Shown here: positions 1-8,241 of the stretch, piece after piece
How the letters are laid out: every line of letters starts with the position of its first letter
How positions within the stretch are numbered: position 1 is the stretch's first letter
Assembly: GCF_001278755.1 (NCBI RefSeq)
Contig: NZ_CP012601.1
Span: 1,240,001-1,304,000 of the forward strand
Direction: 5' to 3'
DNA length: 64,000 bases
DNA from: Bacillus sp. FJAT-22090
GTDB taxonomy: Bacteria > Bacillota > Bacilli > Bacillales_A > Planococcaceae
The notes under the pieces: generated by a model
What the model saw: the letters and a program-made list of their open reading frames with translations, nothing else
What the model was told of the DNA's origin: nothing
Database searches by the model: none
Translations under genes and position numbers: made by a program

Positions 1-238
1 GCGAGGAATCGTGACTCTACGTGAACTAAAGTCAAACCCTCACAGAGTTTTCGCTGTTATATTGACGAATAAAGCAGATGAAATTGTTTTAGAAACAGAA
101 AAAGGTGTTCAAGAAGTTGTTCAAACGAATTCACTTCGTCCAACTGATCGCTATTCAAATGGATCCTTTATCGTAGATACAGAAAAAGACGGTCAACTTG
201 TTCGAGTTTGGAAACAACCAATTGAACAGAAAGAGTAA
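1..238 (+). CDS. parC: DNA topoisomerase IV subunit A, C-terminal end (partial)
   Basis: The frame is open from the window edge (position 2) to the TAA at 236-238, so this is the 3' end of a longer gene. The residues (LRELKSNPHRV, then DRYSNGSFIVD and a closing VRVW) resemble the last blade of the C-terminal beta-pinwheel of ParC/GyrA, and RYSNGSF is typical of the ParC tail in Bacillus relatives. ParC with ParE decatenates chromosomes. The internal GTG at 11 is not a real start because the frame continues upstream. A GyrA-type tail is the alternative; the upstream sequence would decide. Confidence 0.72.
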   Translation, partial: RGIVTLRELKSNPHRVFAVILTNKADEIVLETEKGVQEVVQTNSLRPTDRYSNGSFIVDTEKDGQLVRVWKQPIEQKE

Positions 239-247
239 GGGAATAAT

Positions 248-1432
248 ATGTGGAGAAATGCAAATGTTTGGATTGTGTTAGTAGGGGAAATGATTGCGGG
301 ACTTGGTCTTTGGAGTGGAGTCATTGGCAATCTAGAATTTATGCAAGAGAAAGTACCATCCGATTTTCATAAATCGTTAATCCTCGCAGGCGGTCTATTA
401 GCCGGTGTACTAATGGGCCCACTAGCAGGGAGGATAATTGATCAATCTAAGAAAAAAACAGTGTTAATAGTATCTAGTGTAGGTAGGATATTAAGTGTTC
501 TATTTATGTTCGTAGCAATTGCAACAGGATCTATTTGGTGGATGGTTTTATTCTTAATTAGTTTACAAATATCCGCTGCGTTTTATTTTCCTGCATTGCA
601 AGCTACATTACCAATGATAGTGAATGAGAAAGACTTGTTACAATTAAACAGTTGGCATATGAACATTGCTACAATTGCACGTGTAGCTGGTACAGCTATT
701 GCTGGCCTTGTTTTAGTCTATTGGTCGATCCAATATCTATATATTTTTTCCATGGTTGCATATGCTGGATTACTGGTATTTACGTGTATGCTCAAATTGG
801 AGGAGAAAGAAGCTGTCACTGTAAATGGGGAGAAAGTAAAAAGCGGATTTAAGGAAATTTTTCCAATGTTAAAGGATAATACTGCAGTTCTCATGACAGT
901 TATCTTAACTTTAATTCCATTATTGTTTTTGGGATCGTTTAATTTAATTGTCATTAATATTAGTGAAATTCAAGATTCCTCTTCCATCAAAGGTGCCATA
1001 TATGCAGTAGAAGGTTTTGCCTTCATGCTAGGTACGTTAGTCATTAAATATATTGGATCTAAGTGGAAAGTAAGTAATATTCTATTCAGCTTTGTAATAA
1101 TAATTGGACTTTCTGAGATATTACTATACTTTGCTGAAAGTCCTGCATTGACTCTAACGACTTTTGCTCTTTTTGGTTTTTCCATTGGATGTTTCTTTCC
1201 CACTGCAATGACGATCTTTCAAAAACAAGTACCCAAAGAGTTTCACGGAAGATTCTTTTCATTTCGAAATATGTTAGACCGTGTAGCATTTCAATTAGTA
1301 TTATTGTCAACTGGTGCACTTTTAGATATCATCGGATTGCAATATATGGTAGTTGTTTTTGGTCTAATTAGTGTTTCATTAACATGTATTTTCATGCTAC
1401 AAATGAAAAAAAGTAAATTAGCATTCAATTAA
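248..1432 (+). CDS. Major facilitator superfamily transporter
   Basis: A 394-residue protein with about twelve hydrophobic segments. It has the MFS loop 2-3 signature in the form GPLAGRIIDQSKKK (about residues 57-70) and a weaker repeat in the second half, as in MFS_3-type drug exporters. It starts 9 nt after the parC stop, with AGAAAGAGTAAGGG upstream, so it may be cotranscribed with parC. A hairpin terminator follows at 1438-1489. The substrate cannot be read from the sequence. Confidence 0.85.
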   Translation: MWRNANVWIVLVGEMIAGLGLWSGVIGNLEFMQEKVPSDFHKSLILAGGLLAGVLMGPLAGRIIDQSKKKTVLIVSSVGRILSVLFMFVAIATGSIWWMVLFLISLQISAAFYFPALQATLPMIVNEKDLLQLNSWHMNIATIARVAGTAIAGLVLVYWSIQYLYIFSMVAYAGLLVFTCMLKLEEKEAVTVNGEKVKSGFKEIFPMLKDNTAVLMTVILTLIPLLFLGSFNLIVINISEIQDSSSIKGAIYAVEGFAFMLGTLVIKYIGSKWKVSNILFSFVIIIGLSEILLYFAESPALTLTTFALFGFSIGCFFPTAMTIFQKQVPKEFHGRFFSFRNMLDRVAFQLVLLSTGALLDIIGLQYMVVVFGLISVSLTCIFMLQMKKSKLAFN

Positions 1433-1638
1433 GCAATATAAAAAGCATTTCCATCGGGTAATATACCTTGTTGGAAATGCTTTTTATGTTTGTTCTGATA
1501 CTGTTGTAATTTTTCCTTCTTTGTTTTCGTTTTTCGCACGTGCATACTAAATTCAACATCATTTCGGAAAGTTGTAACATCTTTACCAGTATTACGTAGT
1601 TGGTGAGAACGTTTTTTATGTGCTGCAGACTTAGCCAT
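1429..1638 (-). CDS. Small basic conserved protein of Bacillales, function unknown
   Basis: A 69-residue Lys/Arg/His-rich protein beginning MAKSAAHKKR, with a KTKTKKEKL stretch in the middle and NKHKKHF near the end. A clear AAGGAGTGG ribosome site lies 6 nt upstream of the ATG. Small basic proteins that open with M(A/G)KSAAHKK are common in Bacillus relatives and have no known role; a nucleic-acid-binding role is only a guess from composition. Its last codons overlap the terminator hairpin shared with the MFS gene. A second open frame on the same strand (1425-1646) is a shadow. Confidence 0.68.
   Translation of the reverse strand: MAKSAAHKKRSHQLRNTGKDVTTFRNDVEFSMHVRKTKTKKEKLQQYQNKHKKHFQQGILPDGNAFYIA
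1438..1489. terminator. Bidirectional hairpin terminator
   Basis: Inverted repeat with arms AAAAAGCATTTCC and GGAAATGCTTTTT. It ends the MFS gene on the plus strand and lies inside the last codons of the convergent small gene 1429-1638. Confidence 0.7.
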
Positions 1639-2190
<552 letters not shown>

Positions 2191-2318
2191 GGACAAGAAT
2201 GTCGGGACAATTTGGACAAGAATATTGGGACGTACCTCTTATATCATTAAAAAAGATTTTTTTAAGACAAGAATGTCGGGACATACTGTAATGTTTTTGG
2301 GACACAAATGTCGGGACA
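2191..2318. repeat. Four copies of a 19-bp GACA-rich motif
   Basis: Copies lie at 2191-2209, 2214-2232, 2265-2283 and 2300-2318. The consensus is GGACAAGAATGTCGGGACA and the first copy matches it exactly. Each copy has the internal inverted repeat GACA-AGAA-TGTC followed by a further GGGACA. The spacing is irregular (23, 51 and 35 nt). Related single copies occur at 26197-26215 and 54967-54985. Such clusters look like protein-binding arms, for example at a recombinase attachment site, but this is inference. Confidence 0.6.
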
Positions 2319-2534
2319 TTTAATCCTCTACCGATTTTGAAGAAAAAAATACTATTGTTATTTTGGCTAGTTATTTCATAGACAAATTTTTGTAGTATAC
2401 AATAGCTTTTTGTGCCAAATTACTGATTCCCATTTAAATCACTCTCAGTCCATATTCCATTCCCATTATTCTATTGAACAAGTAAATCCTCTTAATCAAT
2501 ACTCTTCAAATTCAACAAAAGATTGTACTTCTCC
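2319..2534. other. Non-coding stretch before the first array repeat
   Basis: About 215 nt, AT-rich, with no open frame and no RNA gene that I can recognise. Confidence 0.4.
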
Positions 2535-2672
2535 TTCTTCAACTAACCTGCCCCGTTAGTTTTAGTGTAACGTTTCACAATGGATCACCGAGATCTACTT
2601 GATGTTTCTGACAAAAAAATAGACCATCGAAATGATGGTCTTGTTTAACTAAAGCACCCGTTAGTGCAATAA
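2535..2672 (-). repeat. attC-like repeat 1 (long type, complete)
   Basis: Left-most member of the array repeat. On the plus strand the beta half (arms TTCAACTAA and GTTAGTT) is followed by the conserved long spacer (TGTAAC..TTTCACAATGG), a GACCATC/GATGGTC hairpin with an adjacent A-run (a leftward terminator), and the alpha half (arms TTTAACTAA and TTAGT around AGCACCCG). It sits just downstream of the pspC stop in gene orientation. Confidence 0.85.
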
Positions 2673-2684
2673 AGATTGGAAATA

Positions 2685-2867
2685 TTATAGCGATAGTTTG
2701 TCTTTTAAAACCCAAACAAGAAGTAGATATACCCATACAGATACTGAAGCAGTAAAGAAAAATATTATCCTTACAACAAAAGAAGATATGCCAAAAAATT
2801 CAGCTATTCCCCCACACACCCCATATAACACCTTATCAGTTGATGACTTCCTTAACCTTTGTGACAT
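2685..2867 (-). CDS. PspC domain protein
   Basis: A 60-residue protein that is almost entirely a PspC domain: a short basic N-terminus (SQRLRKSSTD), the motif YGVCGGIAEFFGI, then one long transmembrane segment (about residues 28-55). Stand-alone PspC proteins of this size are common in Bacillota and are linked to envelope stress. It is the left-most gene of the cassette-like array, flanked by repeats on both sides. Confidence 0.88.
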   Translation of the reverse strand: MSQRLRKSSTDKVLYGVCGGIAEFFGISSFVVRIIFFFTASVSVWVYLLLVWVLKDKLSL

Positions 2868-2935
2868 TAAAATCCCCCCTCGTTTAACATTCTCTTTTTA
2901 TACGAATGAAATTACAAAAAGTTACAATTCCATTC

Positions 2936-3012
2936 TTCAACTAAACTGCTGCTTTAGTTCAATAAGAAAAAAGGCTTTACTCCTTCTTGAAGTAAAGCAC
3001 CCGTTAGTTTAA
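2936..3012 (-). repeat. attC-like repeat 2 (GTAAAGC hairpin type, complete)
   Basis: Beta half, then a hairpin with arms GCTTTACT and AGTAAAGC, then the alpha half running into AAGTAC. The hairpin right arm overlaps the start of the alpha half. Confidence 0.85.
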
Positions 3013-3034
3013 GTACACTCCTTCACAAGTAGTT

Positions 3035-3448
3035 TTATTCACATTCACTCTCGTTTAATGAGTTATTAAAAATGCTTAGCATGAACGTTAAACCTGCAAC
3101 AATTTCAATCAAATTGGAGCTTAAAAGTTTTATTAACCAAATACTACCTGGTAAAGAAATTGGAAAAGTTGATGATAATGGCATAATTAACGAAAAGAGA
3201 AAACAAGGAATGAATACGGAAATAAGTAAAGGTAGGTTTATTTTAATTGACCATTTTTTTATAAAAATAAGTGATAGATAGAAACCCCATATAAAGAGAA
3301 GAATAAAATTAGTCCAATAAATCATTGAGAAATGGGAGCTATTTTTAATTAGAGTTTTAATATCAAAACTGATGATTGTTAATAAAAATAACCCAATAAC
3401 CCAAAATAATTTCCATATATAAGGTGACCACTTTTTAATGAACAACAC
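3035..3448 (-). CDS. Small multi-pass membrane protein, unknown function
   Basis: A 137-residue protein with four hydrophobic segments (about residues 12-27, 43-62, 71-92 and 108-127) and short basic loops (KKWS appears twice). I recognise no family. It has an AAGGGGG ribosome site and is flanked by array repeats, so it is a single-gene cassette. The small plus-strand frame inside it is a shadow. Confidence 0.7.
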   Translation of the reverse strand: MLFIKKWSPYIWKLFWVIGLFLLTIISFDIKTLIKNSSHFSMIYWTNFILLFIWGFYLSLIFIKKWSIKINLPLLISVFIPCFLFSLIMPLSSTFPISLPGSIWLIKLLSSNLIEIVAGLTFMLSIFNNSLNESECE

Positions 3449-3519
3449 CCCCTTAGCGTTTTATTTTTTATAATTATTAATACGTTTCAAAGCCTAAAGA
3501 GTTCCAAAATAATCCTCAG

Positions 3520-3610
3520 TTCAACTAACCTGCTGCTTTAGTTCAACAAGAAAAAGAGTTGCCTAAGCAACCCCTATGATCTTTACTAAAGCACCCGTTA
3601 GTTGAACAAG
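3520..3610 (-). repeat. attC-like repeat 3 (GTTGC/GCAAC hairpin type, complete)
   Basis: Beta half (GCTGCTTTA centre), hairpin AGTTGCCTAAGCAAC, then the alpha half ending GTTGAACAAG. Confidence 0.85.
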
Positions 3611-3616
3611 ATTTCT

Positions 3617-3862
3617 TTAGTCAGAGATAATGATTACATTTTCTGCAACTTGTTTCTGGTCAGTAGAATTTGGATTTTCAACTAAATCAAAGGATACTTT
3701 TTGACCTTGTTTAAGAAATCTGAATCCATCTCCAAATCTGTCTTTATCAAGCAAAATCGAACTAAAATGAACAAAAACATGATTTCCATCTTCACCGTCA
3801 AGCATAATTCGACCATAACCCTTTTCTTCTTTAAACCATTTAACGATTCCCTCTCGTTTCAT
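3617..3862 (-). CDS. Cold-shock-domain protein (divergent)
   Basis: An 81-residue single cold-shock domain. It starts [15 protein letters not shown], equivalent to the first strand and RNP1 of CspA-type proteins, and has VFVHFSS as RNP2. RNP1 normally reads KGFGFI; here KGYGRI replaces an RNA-stacking aromatic by Arg, so nucleic-acid binding may differ. The protein is longer than CspB (67 residues) because of an extra KDRFGDGF loop. The ribosome site is AAAGGAGG. It lies alone between two array repeats. Confidence 0.87.
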   Translation of the reverse strand: MKREGIVKWFKEEKGYGRIMLDGEDGNHVFVHFSSILLDKDRFGDGFRFLKQGQKVSFDLVENPNSTDQKQVAENVIIISD

Positions 3863-3890
3863 ATCTGTTCGACCTCCTTTCCATTTATTT

Positions 3891-3979
3891 ATTAAACTAA
3901 ACTGCCCCGTTAGTTCAATAAGAAAAAGCTACCCTTACTGGCAGCCACTTGCTTAACTAAAGCACCCGTTAGTTGAAAT
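3891..3979 (-). repeat. attC-like repeat 4 (GGCAGCCAC spacer type, complete)
   Basis: Beta half with a CTGCCCC centre, spacer with AAGCTACCCTTACTGGCAGC, then the alpha half. The A-run on the beta side becomes a T-run for leftward transcripts. Confidence 0.83.
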
Positions 3980-4001
3980 AGAAATATTTTATATTTTCAC
4001 T

Positions 4002-4325
4002 TTACTTGAAGCCATTTACCCAAAACCAATAACGACCAGTATTTTTTTTGTTGTTTGCGATAAACATTATAATAGGAATAATACATAATATAAGATATAA
4101 AGCGATAAATGTTGATGTTTGAAGAATTTTCTTCATCTCAACTATTGTCATACAAATCATTAACGTTCCTAAAAATAAATAAGGAAAAATTAACCCTTTC
4201 TGATAAGATTGAAACTTTTCCTCGCCTAAAAGAACTTTAGTTTTTTCAGGTAAAAAGTAGTCCTTTTTCATTAGGTGGCTAAACCCCATAATTAGCACTG
4301 AAATTCCAAAGAATATACTAAGCAT
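4002..4325 (-). CDS. Small membrane protein, unknown; a decayed paralogue lies at 23.3 kb
   Basis: A 107-residue protein with three hydrophobic segments (about 2-18, 46-63 and 71-91) and a short charged loop (LMKKDYFLPEKTKVLLGEEKF) after the first. It ends in the aromatic tail YWFWVNGFK. I do not recognise the family. The DNA of its C-terminal two thirds recurs in decayed form at 23293-23517, again next to an array repeat, so this cassette was probably present twice. Confidence 0.7.
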   Translation of the reverse strand: MLSIFFGISVLIMGFSHLMKKDYFLPEKTKVLLGEEKFQSYQKGLIFPYLFLGTLMICMTIVEMKKILQTSTFIALYLILCIIPIIMFIANNKKNTGRYWFWVNGFK

Positions 4326-4344
4326 TATTTAAATCCCCCCTTCT

Positions 4345-4423
4345 TTTGAATAACCAATAGCGTTAATTCAATAACAAAAAATTCCATTCCTTCTTAAAGT
4401 AAAGCACCCGTTAGTTGAATAAG
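4345..4423 (-). repeat. attC-like repeat 5 (diverged beta half)
   Basis: The beta half is degraded (TTGAATAACCAATAGCGTTAATTCAATAAC) but the hairpin remnant and a good alpha half (TTAGTTGAATAAG) are present. Confidence 0.7.
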
Positions 4424-4431
4424 AAAAGTTA

Positions 4432-5427
4432 CTAAATTTTGAATAATACACCTTTAGACAATAAGTATTCTTCAGCTTCATTTATTCTCTTTCCGTTGTG
4501 TTTTACAAAAAGTTCATAACGTCTCTTTAACCACTCAAACGATCTGTCTCGAATATGTGAATCATCAGCACCTTGTATTAAGGGAACCGTTTTAGTAAAT
4601 GAGTCAAAACTTGATAAGGCTTCAAAGCACTCCAAATGTTCAATTTTCTTGTTTGTGATGTTCTGATAAGCATCTAACATAGTTTCTTTGAAGCTAGTCC
4701 CGAACCACGAATATCCTAAGACAAGTGTATTCGCTATATCATAACGAGGGTCTCCTATAAAAGCTTTTTCCCAATCCAAAATATACAATGTATTTTCATT
4801 AGTTAATATTGTATTCCAAAAATGATAATCTCCGTGATTTAAAACTTCAGTAAATGAAACAGTCTTGAACATTTCAGAAATATTTAGAAGGCAATTTATA
4901 TATACAGGGTCTTCAAACTTCGCAACCCTATTTTTTAAACTCTCTATGTAGAAATTGATATATTCTTTTTGTCGTATATCGTTATCCGTAAAAAACTCAC
5001 GAACCGTATCAGTGCAAATTGAATGAACTTGTGCGAGCGTGACACCAAAATTTCTAAATGCTGACTGTATATCCTCTGGGTTTGCTAAGTAATATTTGTC
5101 CAGAGTAACTCCCTTTACTAGTTCCATCAACATTATTCTCTTTTCTTTATCTTCAAAATAAACAGTTGGAATATTAATGCACGAATTTACATCCTTACTC
5201 ATTAGAATATTTAATTCTTTATTAAACTTCACATTTTCACTAAATTCTTTTAAGACAACTTCCTTGGAGAATATATCCTCACCTTGAGAGTAAGTAAGAT
5301 GAAACATTGAAATGTCGTTACTAAATCCGTCTTTATTTTTTTGTAAGTTATTTATCGCAATTACAGTCTCTTTTCTTTTTGTTTTCTTTATCAGTTGTTC
5401 TACAGTTTTATAAATTTCTTCGCTCAA
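4432..5427 (-). CDS. Phosphotransferase of the aminoglycoside/choline kinase family
   Basis: A protein-kinase-like fold enzyme of about 331 residues. The catalytic loop reads NHGDYHFWNTIL and the metal-binding loop ILDWEKAFIGDPRYDIAN, as in APH/choline kinase enzymes. A Lys in the N-lobe (KEVVLKEFSE) could bind ATP. A TTG at 5427 has GGGGGCGG 9 nt upstream and is preferred over the ATG at 5451, which has no ribosome site. The acceptor could be a drug, sugar or small alcohol and cannot be read off. Single-gene cassette. Confidence 0.82.
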   Translation of the reverse strand: MSEEIYKTVEQLIKKTKRKETVIAINNLQKNKDGFSNDISMFHLTYSQGEDIFSKEVVLKEFSENVKFNKELNILMSKDVNSCINIPTVYFEDKEKRIMLMELVKGVTLDKYYLANPEDIQSAFRNFGVTLAQVHSICTDTVREFFTDNDIRQKEYINFYIESLKNRVAKFEDPVYINCLLNISEMFKTVSFTEVLNHGDYHFWNTILTNENTLYILDWEKAFIGDPRYDIANTLVLGYSWFGTSFKETMLDAYQNITNKKIEHLECFEALSSFDSFTKTVPLIQGADDSHIRDRSFEWLKRRYELFVKHNGKRINEAEEYLLSKGVLFKI

Positions 5428-5507
5428 TAGTGCCGCCCCCAGCTTTTGCATCTATTTTGTTAACCCATACCTTTCCATAGATATTCTGCAATTTGAAATA
5501 AAACCCT

Positions 5508-5590
5508 TCTTCAAATAACCTGCCCCGTTAGTTCAATAAGAATAAAGGCTTTACCCCCTCTTGAAGTAAAGCACCCGTTAGTTGAATAAG
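5508..5590 (-). repeat. attC-like repeat 6 (GTAAAGC hairpin type, complete)
   Basis: Beta half TTCAAATAACCTGCCCCGTT, hairpin GCTTTAC..GTAAAGC, alpha half ending GTTGAATAAG. Confidence 0.85.
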
Positions 5591-5594
5591 GTTA

Positions 5595-6434
5595 TTATAA
5601 CAATAGGCTTTGTAAAACACGCTTATATTCGAATTCTTCTTCTAAAAATGGATAATGGTTACTTTGTTCAAAGATATGTAGTGAAGCATCTGGAATTAAA
5701 TCGCTCATTTCAATAGAGAAGTCCACAGGACATTGAACATCATGTCTACCGCAAAGAATGATAGTTCTTGTTTTAATCTCTGACAATTTGCGAGTTACAT
5801 CAAAAATTAGTTGTTCTCTACTAAAAAAATTTAATCTGTTTGCAGATACTTTTTTCATGATATTTTTCGAAAAATATAGTTCATAGTTTTCAGGTTGGAA
5901 TAAGGATAACTTGGTTCTTTCTTTAGCCAGCTTATTCCGTTCATCTTCCTCTAGGCTTTTCATTTTTAAAAGTTCCATCAATTCTTGCATTCTTTTATAT
6001 TTTGGATGTCCCTCATTATAAATACACTTACTAGACGATGAGCTATATTCCCTTGCAGAAGAGCCTACAAGAATAAGGGATTTTAAAGAGGATGAAAAAT
6101 AAATTCCATATAACACCCCAATCATTCCACCTGTAGAATGTCCAGCAAATGTCCATGATGAGAAACCTTTCACTTTTCGAATCTCTTCAAGGTCAAGCAC
6201 TGCATCCACCATGCTTAATTCATAGCTACTCTGTGCTTTATCTGAGCTTCCTGCGTCCTTTAAGTTAACTAAAAAAACTTTCCATTTGTCTGTGAATGTT
6301 TCTGCAAAGTAGTCCCCAGACTCATTAAATTCCGAATAGTGATGAGTTATACAAACAGGTTCACCCTCTCCTTTTACAAAAACCTCAAAGCATCCGCGAG
6401 AAGTTTCAATTATCTCTCTTTTCCAATTCGGCAT
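5595..6434 (-). CDS. Alpha/beta-hydrolase fold protein
   Basis: About 279 residues. The nucleophile elbow GHSTGG, the acid-bearing CGRHDVQCP and the His in SNHYPFLEE give a complete Ser-Asp-His triad in the right order, and an oxyanion-type HHYSEF lies near the N-terminus. TTGGAGGAA precedes an ATG at 6434, so the longer reading from the TTG inside that ribosome site (6449) is unlikely. The substrate is unknown; proline iminopeptidase-like and esterase-like families look similar. Cassette gene. Confidence 0.84.
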   Translation of the reverse strand: MPNWKREIIETSRGCFEVFVKGEGEPVCITHHYSEFNESGDYFAETFTDKWKVFLVNLKDAGSSDKAQSSYELSMVDAVLDLEEIRKVKGFSSWTFAGHSTGGMIGVLYGIYFSSSLKSLILVGSSAREYSSSSSKCIYNEGHPKYKRMQELMELLKMKSLEEDERNKLAKERTKLSLFQPENYELYFSKNIMKKVSANRLNFFSREQLIFDVTRKLSEIKTRTIILCGRHDVQCPVDFSIEMSDLIPDASLHIFEQSNHYPFLEEEFEYKRVLQSLLL

Positions 6435-6467
6435 AATAGCTTCCTCCAATGTAAACCTATTATTTCT

Positions 6468-6498
6468 TGTTCAACTAAACTGCCCCGTTAGTTCAACA
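6468..6498 (-). repeat. attC-like repeat 7 (beta half only)
   Basis: Arms TTCAACTAA and GTTAGTTCAAC around CTGCCCC; no spacer or alpha half follows. The cupin stop lies 15 nt to the right. Confidence 0.75.
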
Positions 6499-6512
6499 GC
6501 ATCATTGAATGA

Positions 6513-6863
6513 TTACATTTGATTGTTACTCCCTTTTATATCATTACTTGCTTTTTCAAAACATAAATTAACTGTCCGTTCGTTTGAACGAGTTCGATGC
6601 ATTGTATTAGAGGGTACAGTAAATATTTCACCTGGTTTCAATGAAACTGTTTCATCGTTTTCTAAGTCTATGAAAAGTTCACCTTTTAATACAAAAAACA
6701 ACTCATCGCAATCCTCGTGTTTATGCCAATGAAATTCTCCATCTATCACAGCTATTCTAAGCGCATGGTCATTTACTTCACTTACAATAAAATTAGTGTA
6801 GTCCTTTTGGTCTTTTACTAATTCATTTAGGTTGAAAACCTCTAATTGTCCCTTTTTTTGCAT
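6513..6863 (-). CDS. Cupin domain protein
   Basis: A single cupin barrel of 116 residues. Motif 1 is WHKHEDCDELFFVLKGE (two His and a Glu in metal-ligand positions) and motif 2 is PGEIFTVPSNTMHRT. It resembles small mannose-6-phosphate isomerase-like cupins. AAGGAG lies 7 nt before the ATG at 6863; two upstream ATG codons sit in or before this ribosome site and were rejected. It is bounded by beta-only repeats on both sides. Confidence 0.85.
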   Translation of the reverse strand: MQKKGQLEVFNLNELVKDQKDYTNFIVSEVNDHALRIAVIDGEFHWHKHEDCDELFFVLKGELFIDLENDETVSLKPGEIFTVPSNTMHRTRSNERTVNLCFEKASNDIKGSNNQM

Positions 6864-6940
6864 TCTCATTCTCCTTATCATTTATCTAAACTTCTTTAAT
6901 TTACTAACTTCGACAATAGAACAAAATTACCTTTTCTTTT

Positions 6941-6985
6941 ATTCAACTAACCTGCTGCGTTAGTTTAAGTACATTCTTTCACAAT
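6941..6985 (-). repeat. attC-like repeat 8 (beta half plus the start of a spacer)
   Basis: Beta half (GCTGCGTTAGTTTAAG) followed by ACATTCTTTCACAA, the beginning of the long-type spacer, where the match stops. Its missing alpha half may be the orphan at 10828-10858 (see findings). Confidence 0.78.
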
Positions 6986-7471
6986 CTTTATAGTGATAGT
7001 AACATAATTTTCCAATTTGGGTTCTAAATTTTTCTTTATAGAATTGATAATAAATGATGCAAAACGATTACCTTGCTTTCTATGGTTTCAAGATAACTAG
7101 CAAAGGGTGACATTTTACTTGCAGGATATGTCGAATAAGTCCATTAGTAATGGGTATCAATAATGTAACGAAACTGCTGTTTGTACAGGCTGTTTCATTA
7201 AAAACACCCTAAACGTTGAGTAATCGCAATTAAACGATTCTACACACTTTAACCATTCCCCACTTGAATACACCTGACTAGCCCAACGAGACTAGCTAAC
7301 CACTACTTAAAATAATTTCATTTCATATTTTGTGAATACTACATTTAAAAAGAAAAATGTATGGTAAAACAATCGTTAAAGGTGTTTCAAATATAGAAAC
7401 TTTTTCTCTTTTTTTGAATTTTATTTCTCAACATTTTATTATGAATAACGTACGAAAGAGAGGTGAATCCA
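6986..7471. other. Intergenic region upstream of the iclR-like gene
   Basis: About 480 nt with no supported gene. It presumably holds the promoter of the rightward four-gene operon, but I could not pick a convincing sigma-A promoter. Confidence 0.45.
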
Positions 7472-8203
7472 TTGAAGCAATACGAAGTAGCTACATTGAA
7501 AAAAGGACTTCTAATTTTAGATGCTTTGCGAGAAAAAGATATGACACTTAGTGAAGTTATACAAAAATTTTTATTTAATAAATCAACAGCTTTTCGATTG
7601 TTATATACCCTTGAAAAAATGGGATATGTTAAAAAAATTGATAATTCGTATAGTCTTACTAATAAGATGGGATCTTTATCTACTTCCTTTAACTCAAAAG
7701 CAAATTGGTTATCAGTTCCTCCTTTATATGAGTTGAGTAGAGAAGTTGGAGAAACAGCCTATGTTGGAATCCTTTATGGTACGGAAGTAGTTACTGCACA
7801 AGTTGTTGATGGCACTCATTCTATGAGGGCACACTCGGAGGTTGGTGACCGGGCTTTTGTACATTTAAGCGCTCTAGGAAAAGTCATACTAGCGTTTTTA
7901 GATAAAACCAAACTCGAAGGAATCCTTAAAGAATTAACTTTAGTGCAAAATACCAAAAATACATTTGTAGACTTACACTTATTAAAAGAACACCTAAAGG
8001 TCATTCGTAAGCAAGGATACGCAGTAGATGACGAAGAGACGGAAATTGGCCTACGCTGTATTGCTGCTCCTGTCATCTTTGAGGGAAATATGATTTCAGC
8101 AGTTGCGATAGCTGGTCCAGCCCTTCGGTTGAATAAAAAATTAGATAAAACTTTTAGTAGAAAACTTATTCAATGTAGTTCTCGTATATCGAAAATGCTT
8201 TGA
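7472..8203 (+). CDS. IclR-family transcriptional regulator
   Basis: About 243 residues. An N-terminal winged helix (ATLKKGLLILDALREKDMTL, then KSTAFRLLYTLEKMGYV) is followed by an IclR effector domain with GETAYVGIL, HLSALGKVILAFL and GLRCIAAPVI. The TTG at 7472 is preceded by GAGAGGTG at 6 nt; the GTG at 7463 lies inside that ribosome site. It is the first gene of a rightward run with an MFS exporter, so it probably controls that run. None of the array repeats lies between these genes. Confidence 0.88.
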   Translation: MKQYEVATLKKGLLILDALREKDMTLSEVIQKFLFNKSTAFRLLYTLEKMGYVKKIDNSYSLTNKMGSLSTSFNSKANWLSVPPLYELSREVGETAYVGILYGTEVVTAQVVDGTHSMRAHSEVGDRAFVHLSALGKVILAFLDKTKLEGILKELTLVQNTKNTFVDLHLLKEHLKVIRKQGYAVDDEETEIGLRCIAAPVIFEGNMISAVAIAGPALRLNKKLDKTFSRKLIQCSSRISKML

Positions 8204-8241
8204 TGGAAAACACCCCAAAATTTGAGAAAGGAGAATAAATT

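Noticed and set aside
2698-3012. Plus-strand frame of 104 codons opposite pspC
   Set aside because: It is a shadow of the pspC gene and runs through a cassette repeat.
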